Source: Georhizobium profundi
Lineage (GTDB): Bacteria; Pseudomonadota; Alphaproteobacteria; Rhizobiales; Rhizobiaceae
Length of the DNA stretch: 64,000 nt
Assembly: GCF_003952725.1 (NCBI RefSeq)
Contig: NZ_CP032509.1
Span: forward strand, 3,000,001 to 3,064,000
Direction: 5' to 3'
The translations under genes and the position numbers were made by a program. The notes beneath the pieces were generated by a model. It saw only the letters and a list, made by a program, of their open reading frames with translations. It ran no database searches and was not told the origin of the DNA. The first letter of the stretch is position 1; every line of letters begins with the position of its first letter. Of the stretch, positions 59,120 to 64,000 are shown in pieces.

Positions 59120-59931
59120 ACGAAGGCTCCCTTGTCCAGACGGCTGCGGATGCGGTTCACATATTGACCGAAGGCTGGATCGACGAGCATTTCCACGGTG
59201 CGCGGCCGCGGCAGGTCGATCTCGATCGTCTCGACGAACTGACCCGGCCGCGACGACATGACGTAGACGATATCCGACAGGAAGACGGCTTCCGGGATGG
59301 AGTGCGTGACCAGAAAAGCGGTGGCGTTGCGCTCCAGGCAGATGCGCTGAAGCTCGATGTTCATGAAATCGCGGGCAAGTTCATCGAGCGCGCTGAAAGG
59401 CTCGTCGAGCAACAGCACGCTCGGCTTGGTGACGAGCATGCGGCAGATGGCAGCGCGCTGCGCCATGCCACCCGACAATTGCGTTGGATAGACATCCTCG
59501 AAGCCCTTCAGGCCTACTGTGTTGAGCAATTCCTCGGCCGCTCCACGCGCTGCCTTGGCGGCCGCGCGGCCATCGCGCACTTCGATCGGCAGCAGGATGT
59601 TTTCCACCGTCGTGCGCCAGGGAAAGAGCGTCGCCTGCTGGAACATCATGCCGATGTCGCGGCGTGCGCCGGTGACGGGCTTGCCCTCGAGCACGACGCT
59701 GCCCCTGGTCGGCGAGACGAGACCCGCCATGATCTTCAGAAGCGTGGATTTTCCGCATCCCGACGGACCGATTACGGAAGAGAACGTGCCCTCCCGCAAA
59801 GTCAGGTCGATCGTATCGAGTGCCTTGATATGCCCGTGGGCATAGTGCTTGGAAACGCCGCGCAACTGATAGACAGGCCGACCCCTGGGGTCGGCCTGCA
59901 CTGCCGCGGCTTTTTGTGCCGCTGATGTCAT
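59116..59931 (-). CDS. ABC transporter ATP-binding protein (SsuB/TauB-type)
   Basis: A 271-residue ATPase. I start at ATG 59931 (MTSAAQKAAAVQADPRG), whose ATGA overlaps the binding-protein stop. Walker [18 protein letters not shown], signature LSGGMAQRAAICRML, Walker B VLLLDEPFSALDELARD and the switch His in LVTHSIPEAVFLSD are complete. Confidence 0.95.
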   Translation of the reverse strand: MTSAAQKAAAVQADPRGRPVYQLRGVSKHYAHGHIKALDTIDLTLREGTFSSVIGPSGCGKSTLLKIMAGLVSPTRGSVVLEGKPVTGARRDIGMMFQQATLFPWRTTVENILLPIEVRDGRAAAKAARGAAEELLNTVGLKGFEDVYPTQLSGGMAQRAAICRMLVTKPSVLLLDEPFSALDELARDFMNIELQRICLERNATAFLVTHSIPEAVFLSDIVYVMSSRPGQFVETIEIDLPRPRTVEMLVDPAFGQYVNRIRSRLDKGAFV

Positions 59932-60950
59932 TGCGCGTTCCACGCTTCGACGAAGTCGTTGTTGTAGGCTTCCTCGAGGTTTTCCAGCGGTTCAGCAAGA
60001 CCGCCAGTGTCGAGCTGGCTCTGGTGCCAGGCTTCCCAGTGCTCCGGCGGCTGGTAGCCGTAGCCATTGCTGTCGTCGACCGGCTGGATGCGCTCCATCA
60101 CCGCATCGAGAAGCGCGTTGGCAAACTCGGTGTCCTCGCCTTCCTGCGGGTTGCCTGCCGTCGTGTGCTCGAGCACCTTTTCGCGGTTGGCGGGATCGAG
60201 GCCGAAACGTGTGGCCTTGACTAGCGCACGGCCGAAGCCTTCGACTGCTTCCGGGTTCTCTTCGATGAACTGGCCCGTGACCGCCCAGCCATTGCCGAAG
60301 AAGGACAAATATTCCTCAGGCGTGATTTCACGCAGCGGAATACCGCGGGACTCGATGATCGCCGCATCGCTGACGGCGGCAGCATACGCATCGACTTCCT
60401 CGCCGAGGAACGCAGCGGCTGCCGTGCCGCCGTCACCAACGGTGAGGAACGTATAATTTTCGCCTTCCGTAAGGCCGGCATCCTGAAGAATGCCTCGTGT
60501 GAACGCCACTTCGGCGCCGTCGGCCGTGCCCACACCAACGGTTGCGCCGTCGAGATCAGCCGGTCCCTGCGCTTCGGATTCTTCCGGCACCATGAGGCCG
60601 AAGATGGATTTCGGATACTGGTTGTAGATGAAGACGACGTCTTCACCGCGTGCACGAGCCGATAGCAGCGGGCCGGGTCCCGGGTTGCCGATCTGCGCCT
60701 GGCCGGATGCCATCACCTGGAGAACAGCCGCAGACCCATTCAAAGCTTCGACCGTGAGCTCCAGCCCTTCCTCGGCGAAATAGCCCTCGCCCATCGCCAC
60801 GAAGAGCGGGAAGTTGTTGATCGCCGACGGGTTCGGCACCGCCACCGTCAGCTGCATCATGTCCTGGGCATTCGCCGCCGTTACGCCGAGCGGAGCAGCA
60901 ACGAGCAGTGACGCTGCGAACGCGATCCGCCAATTCCGATATCCATGCAT
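59928..60950 (-). CDS. NMT1/THI5-like ABC transporter substrate-binding protein
   Basis: A periplasmic binding protein of 340 residues. I start at ATG 60950 (MHGYRNWRIAFAASLL), since AGGGAGG ends 6 bases upstream; ATG 60956 directly abuts that site. The signal peptide ends near ANAQD. The mature part shows NFPLFVAMGEGYFAEEGLEL and GNPGPGPLLSARARGEDV, as in binding proteins for taurine, sulfonates, pyrimidines or aromatic acids. A good promoter lies just upstream. The ligand is unknown. Confidence 0.93.
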   Translation of the reverse strand: MHGYRNWRIAFAASLLVAAPLGVTAANAQDMMQLTVAVPNPSAINNFPLFVAMGEGYFAEEGLELTVEALNGSAAVLQVMASGQAQIGNPGPGPLLSARARGEDVVFIYNQYPKSIFGLMVPEESEAQGPADLDGATVGVGTADGAEVAFTRGILQDAGLTEGENYTFLTVGDGGTAAAAFLGEEVDAYAAAVSDAAIIESRGIPLREITPEEYLSFFGNGWAVTGQFIEENPEAVEGFGRALVKATRFGLDPANREKVLEHTTAGNPQEGEDTEFANALLDAVMERIQPVDDSNGYGYQPPEHWEAWHQSQLDTGGLAEPLENLEEAYNNDFVEAWNAQ

Positions 60951-61020
60951 AGCCATCCTCCCTTGGATGTTGAATTCGGCCCGAACTCCCAATCGGACCT
61001 GTGGCGCCGCCACGCTTCAA

Positions 61021-61048
61021 ACCATACTTTTCATTTTTTTGTTGTCAA
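61021..61048 (-). promoter_or_regulatory. sigma-70-type promoter of the NMT1 transporter operon
   Basis: Minus strand TTGACA (61048-61043), a 16-base spacer, then TATGGT (61026-61021). Transcription near 61014 gives a leader of about 64 bases. An inverted repeat TTTG-N4-CAAA (61038-61049) overlaps the -35 box and could be the operator of the nearby GntR regulator. Confidence 0.65.
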
Positions 61049-61049
61049 A
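61038..61049. promoter_or_regulatory. candidate GntR operator TTTGTTGTCAAA
   Basis: A short inverted repeat (TTTG-TTGT-CAAA) lies in the 119-base divergent gap. It covers the -35 box of the leftward promoter. Its form is close to sites of FCD-type GntR regulators. Assignment to the regulator encoded at 57480-58208 is inferred from location only. Confidence 0.35.
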
Positions 61050-61132
61050 TATCTATTTTTTTGCGTTAAACCGTCTTTCATCGATTTCACGATCGGCGTC
61101 TGTCGCGCCGGCACCCTGAGGAGGAGAACATC

Positions 61133-61828
61133 ATGGGTCATGAAGGCTTTGTCATCGAGCGGCCGAAAGCGGCATCCCTGCCGGTGGTCGGCAAGGACGA
61201 GCGCTTCCCGGTACGCCGGATCTACTGCGTCGGTCGCAACTATGTGGCGCATGTAGAAGAAATGGGCGGCAGCGCGGATCGCGACCCGCCGATCTTCTTC
61301 CAGAAGCCGACGGATTCCATCGTGCAGTCCGGCTCCACCATCGCTTACGCTACGATGACGAAGGACTTCCATTACGAGTTGGAACTTGTGATGGCGCTGA
61401 AATCGGGCGGCTACAACATTCCCGAGGACCAGGCGCTCGACCATGTCTACGGCTACGGCGTCGGCATCGACATGACGCGTCGCGACATCCAGGGCGGCGG
61501 TCGCCCCTGGGAAATTGCCAAGTCGTTCGACGAGTCCTGCCCGTGCGGGCCGATCACGCCGGTCGAGAAGTCCGGGCACATCGAGAAGGGCAACATCAAG
61601 CTCACCGTCAATGGCGAAACCCGCCAGGATTCGGATGTGAGCCTGCTCATCTGGTCGCTGCCCGAGATCATCTCGAAGCTGTCGGAGTTCTACGAGCTGA
61701 AGGCGGGCGACATCATCCTCACCGGCACACCGCACGGCGTCGGACCGGTCAAGACGGGCGATGAACTCGTCGGCACGATCGACGGGCTCGAGCCGTTGAC
61801 CGTCAAGATCGGCGACCCGGTCAAGTGA
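61133..61828 (+). CDS. fumarylacetoacetate hydrolase (FAH) family protein, fumarylpyruvate-hydrolase-like
   Basis: A 231-residue FAH-fold enzyme that would cleave a C-C bond in an acylpyruvate or 2-oxo acid. Motifs are CVGRNYVAH, FQKPTDSIV, metal Glu residues in FHYELELVMAL, and YGVGIDMTRRDIQ with the catalytic Asp. The C-terminal GDIILTGTPHGVGPVKTGD is a family hallmark. Closest recognised role is fumarylpyruvate hydrolase of gentisate catabolism, but acylpyruvase or oxaloacetate decarboxylase activity is possible. GAGGAG lies 7 bases upstream. The RraA gene overlaps its end. Confidence 0.92.
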   Translation: MGHEGFVIERPKAASLPVVGKDERFPVRRIYCVGRNYVAHVEEMGGSADRDPPIFFQKPTDSIVQSGSTIAYATMTKDFHYELELVMALKSGGYNIPEDQALDHVYGYGVGIDMTRRDIQGGGRPWEIAKSFDESCPCGPITPVEKSGHIEKGNIKLTVNGETRQDSDVSLLIWSLPEIISKLSEFYELKAGDIILTGTPHGVGPVKTGDELVGTIDGLEPLTVKIGDPVK

Positions 61829-62472
61829 ACGACAGGGCGGACGAAGGACCGGCAACGGTGGATCCGGGGCAGCTTGCTGCCCTGGCATCCTTTTCGTCCG
61901 CCACTCTGCATGAAGCCATGGGCAGGATCGGCGCCCTGCCCGCCGCGATCAAACCGATCGATCGGGACATTCGGCTCTGCGGGCCGGCGTTCCCGGTCTT
62001 TTGCCCCGCTGGCGACAATCTGATGATCCACAAGGCCATCGAAGCCGCGGCTCCCGGCGAAATTCTCGTCGTCGACCACGAAGCATCAATGAGCGACGGA
62101 CCGTTCGGCGATGTTCTCGCCGAAGCCTGTCAGGCGCGCGGGATCGCCGGCCTCGTCATCGATGGCTGCGTCCGTGACGCGACAACACTGCGGGCCATGG
62201 GATTCCCGGTCTTTGCCCGGGGCTTGTGCATCGAAGGCACCGACAAGCTCCGGACATCGCCGCTCGGCGCACCGATCACGCTTGGGAAGACCACCGTCCA
62301 TCGCGGCGACCTCGTCATCGGCGACGAAGACGGCGTCGTCATCGTTCCCCATGCGAGGATTGAAGAGGCCATCGAAGCAGCCCATGAACGCGAGCAGAAA
62401 GAGGACGCCTTGCGTGCCGCTTTGCGGGCCGGGCAGACAACGATGGATCTGCTCGGTCTCAGGGACCGGTAG
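61825..62472 (+). CDS. RraA-family aldolase/decarboxylase (HMG aldolase-like)
   Basis: A 215-residue protein from a GTG at 61825 that overlaps the FAH stop (GTGA). The signature SDGPFGDVLAEACQARGIAG followed by LVIDGCVRD is shared by RNase E inhibitor RraA and by 4-hydroxy-4-methyl-2-oxoglutarate/4-carboxy-4-hydroxy-2-oxoadipate aldolases. The catabolic neighbourhood favours aldolase or oxaloacetate decarboxylase over RNase E control. The coupled pair FAH+RraA suggests successive cleavage of a keto acid to pyruvate-type products. Confidence 0.9.
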   Translation: MNDRADEGPATVDPGQLAALASFSSATLHEAMGRIGALPAAIKPIDRDIRLCGPAFPVFCPAGDNLMIHKAIEAAAPGEILVVDHEASMSDGPFGDVLAEACQARGIAGLVIDGCVRDATTLRAMGFPVFARGLCIEGTDKLRTSPLGAPITLGKTTVHRGDLVIGDEDGVVIVPHARIEEAIEAAHEREQKEDALRAALRAGQTTMDLLGLRDR

Positions 62473-62484
62473 AGCGACTCTGGC

Positions 62485-63309
62485 CTATTCTCCCTTCCAT
62501 TCCGGCTTGCGCTTGTCGATGAAGGCGGAAATGCCCTCTTCCGCGTCGCGCGCCATCATGTTCTCGACCATCACGCGCGCCGTGTAATCATAGGCGTCTT
62601 CAAGGCTCATTTCCGCCTGGCGATAGAACGCCTCCTTGCCGATCTTCACCGTCAGCGGCGATTTCGACGCGATGACGGCTGCGTATTTGTCGACCACCTG
62701 GCGCAGATATTCCTTCGGCACGATCCGGTTGACGATGCCGAATTCCTTGGCGGTGGAGGCATCGATCGTCTCGCCGGTCAGCAGCATTTCCATGGCCTGC
62801 TTGCGGTGCGTGGCGCGCGACAGCGCGACCATCGGCGTCGAGCAGAAAAGGCCGATATTGACGCCTGGCGTCGCGAAGCCGGAGGTGTCGGTGCAGATCG
62901 CGAGGTCGCAAGAGGCGACGAGCTGACAGCCGGCCGCCGTAGCGATCCCGTCGATTTCGGCGATCACGGGCTTCGGCAGCGCCACGATCGTCTGCATCAG
63001 TTTCGCACAGAGCCGCATGGTCTTGTCGAAGAATGCGCGGCCACGGTCGTCTTCGGAGCGATGCCGCTGCAATTCCTTCAGGTCGTGGCCGGCGGAAAAC
63101 ACCTTTGCGAGCGAGGCAATGATGATGACGCGCGTCTCCGCGTCGTCACGCGCCTCTTCCAGGTTGCGCAGAAGCGCTTCCATAAGCGCAACGGACAGGG
63201 CATTCGCCGGCGGATTGTTGAGCGACAGCCGCAGGATGCCGTCGTACTTCTGGGCGACGACCAACGCGTCCGTGTCCTGCTTCTGCTTCATCGAAACGAT
63301 GTCGGCCAT
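62485..63309 (-). CDS. enoyl-CoA hydratase/isomerase-family protein, ECHDC3-like (catalytic glutamates replaced)
   Basis: A 274-residue crotonase-fold protein. The oxyanion-hole segments FSAGHDLKEL and ATAAGCQLVASCDLAI are present. In true hydratases these positions read GCELA and PEI...GAGGTQ. Here the first catalytic Glu is Gln (GCQLV), and the second lies in TPGVNIGLFCSTPMV with no Glu. The same pattern is known in the ECHDC3 subgroup, whose reaction is not established. Two small reading frames cover the opposite strand. Convergent with the RraA gene. Confidence 0.9.
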   Translation of the reverse strand: MADIVSMKQKQDTDALVVAQKYDGILRLSLNNPPANALSVALMEALLRNLEEARDDAETRVIIIASLAKVFSAGHDLKELQRHRSEDDRGRAFFDKTMRLCAKLMQTIVALPKPVIAEIDGIATAAGCQLVASCDLAICTDTSGFATPGVNIGLFCSTPMVALSRATHRKQAMEMLLTGETIDASTAKEFGIVNRIVPKEYLRQVVDKYAAVIASKSPLTVKIGKEAFYRQAEMSLEDAYDYTARVMVENMMARDAEEGISAFIDKRKPEWKGE

Positions 63310-63423
63310 GCTCTGCCGGCTCCTTTGCTTTCATTCCCTGCTTCAGGCGATTTCTGGCACGACTTGACGGGGCCGGACCAGCGCTTTCAACTGCGCGCTT
63401 AAGATCGAGACCAAAGGATTGCC

Positions 63424-63867
63424 GTGAAGCCGGTCATGACCATCGACGCGCTGGAGGCCTTTCTGGCGCAGGAATTTCCGCAGATCAACGAGGGCGGACC
63501 GTTCTATGCGGTAACCGAGATAGAACCGGGTGCCGCCGTGTTGCGGCTGATGCCCGATCGTCGCCATCTGCGGCCGGGAGGCACCGTGTCCGGTCCGACG
63601 CTGTTCGCGCTTGCCGATCTCGGCGCTTATGTCGTCATTCTTGCCCATATCGGGCCGGTCGCGCTCGCCGTCACCACCAATCTTACCATCAATTTCCTGC
63701 GCAGGCCGGCCGACGGCGTGCCGCTCTATTCACGCTGCCGGTTGCTCAAGCTCGGCAAGCGGCTGGCGGTCGTCGACGTGATCATCGTGGACAAAGAAGG
63801 GACCATCGTGGCGCAGGCATCGGCCACCTATTCGATCCCACCGCAGACAGAAACTGCGGTAAAATAA
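63424..63867 (+). CDS. PaaI-family thioesterase (hotdog fold)
   Basis: A 147-residue hotdog-fold protein from a GTG at 63424. The conserved block RPGGTVSGPTLFALADLGAY covers the catalytic helix of PaaI-type acyl-CoA thioesterases. A second strand motif is AVTTNLTINFLRRPADG. It faces the ECHDC3-like gene across 115 bases. Together with it and rplM it forms a block seen in many rhizobia. Substrate unknown. Confidence 0.9.
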   Translation: MKPVMTIDALEAFLAQEFPQINEGGPFYAVTEIEPGAAVLRLMPDRRHLRPGGTVSGPTLFALADLGAYVVILAHIGPVALAVTTNLTINFLRRPADGVPLYSRCRLLKLGKRLAVVDVIIVDKEGTIVAQASATYSIPPQTETAVK

Positions 63868-63929
63868 TACCACATACTTAAGACACTGTTATTGCTGGAC
63901 TAATTTTACGACGCCTGTGTTCACTGCGA

Positions 63930-63958
63930 TTGCGCGTGTCGGGCCGTTGGGTTATACA
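63930..63958 (+). promoter_or_regulatory. strong promoter of the gene beyond the right edge (probably rplM)
   Basis: TTGCGC (63930-63935) and TATACA (63953-63958) have a 17-base spacer. Transcription would begin near 63965. In related genomes rplM-rpsI follow the thioesterase gene, so this is likely their promoter; the gene itself is outside the window. Confidence 0.55.
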
Positions 63959-63971
63959 CCGCTCGCAGCCA

Positions 63972-63987
63972 CGCATGGATCCATGCG
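63972..63987. repeat. 16-bp perfect palindrome CGCATGGATCCATGCG in leader
   Basis: A perfect palindrome lies just after the predicted transcription start, so it would fold at the 5' end of the leader RNA or serve as a dyad operator. Autogenous control of ribosomal protein operons by leader structure is known for other species; here it is only a suggestion. Confidence 0.55.
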
Positions 63988-64000
63988 GGCAGCACTTGGC

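Noticed and set aside
62485..63867. ECHDC3-like protein plus PaaI as a beta-oxidation operon
   Set aside because: The two genes are on opposite strands, and the crotonase lacks catalytic glutamates.

Overview
The window is GC-rich chromosomal DNA from an alphaproteobacterium, most likely of the order Hyphomicrobiales (Rhizobiales). The nuo operon has rhizobial-type accessory genes and a long-tailed NuoE. Glutamate-cysteine ligase is of the plant-like alphaproteobacterial type. The block metY / CoA-binding / enoyl-CoA-hydratase-like / PaaI thioesterase is, from general knowledge of rhizobial genomes, usually followed by rplM-rpsI. Nothing suggests plasmid, phage or transposon DNA: I see no transposase, integrase or CRISPR array.

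Layout. 1-13251 (minus): respiratory complex I operon nuoA-B-C-D-(small secreted protein)-E-F-(H3TH protein)-G-H-I-J-K-L, with nuoL running off the left edge. 13594-13988: divergent tRNA-Asp and tRNA-Val genes with clear promoters, then a small zinc-ribbon gene and a REP-like palindrome. 14531-20426 (minus): glycolate oxidase operon glcD-glcE-DUF4870-glcF plus a SAF-domain dehydrogenase, with a divergent LysR regulator. 23160-26878 (plus): a GntR/FCD regulator and L-lactate oxidation genes lutA-lutB-lutC, followed by a PPP-type phosphatase, an Ada-like CxC/CxxC protein, rsmE, gshA and a DUF937 gene. 31559-35760: DUF1127 gene, LysR regulator, xseA and a DUF808 membrane protein. 35938-46498 (plus): dgcN-dgcA (D-glutamate catabolism), a dipeptide-type ABC transporter, class I fructose-1,6-bisphosphatase and an M20/RocB-like peptidase, ending in a strong terminator. 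46587-52062 (minus): HU, Lon, ClpX and ClpP, each with its own signals; lon and clpP have heat-shock-like promoters. 52201-57326: FAD oxidase and divergent P450, cupin gene coupled to metY, and a VOC/CoA-binding fusion. 57480-62472: GntR regulator and an NMT1/SsuABC-type transporter facing a FAH-family hydrolase and an RraA-type aldolase. 62485-64000: ECHDC3-like crotonase, PaaI thioesterase and a promoter leaving the window.

How it fits together. Much of the window feeds electrons or carbon into respiration: glycolate and lactate are oxidised by flavin/Fe-S enzymes and NADH is oxidised by complex I. The dgc/ABC/M20 region looks like a unit for scavenging peptides or amides that contain D-glutamate. 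The GntR/ABC/FAH/RraA block looks like uptake of an organic acid plus C-C bond cleavage of a keto-acid intermediate; its substrate is unknown. No wholly new multi-gene system is obvious. The least explained items are the paired H3TH domains in the nuo operon, the Ada-like protein, the VOC/CoA-binding fusion, the metY leader, and the FAH/RraA divergon.
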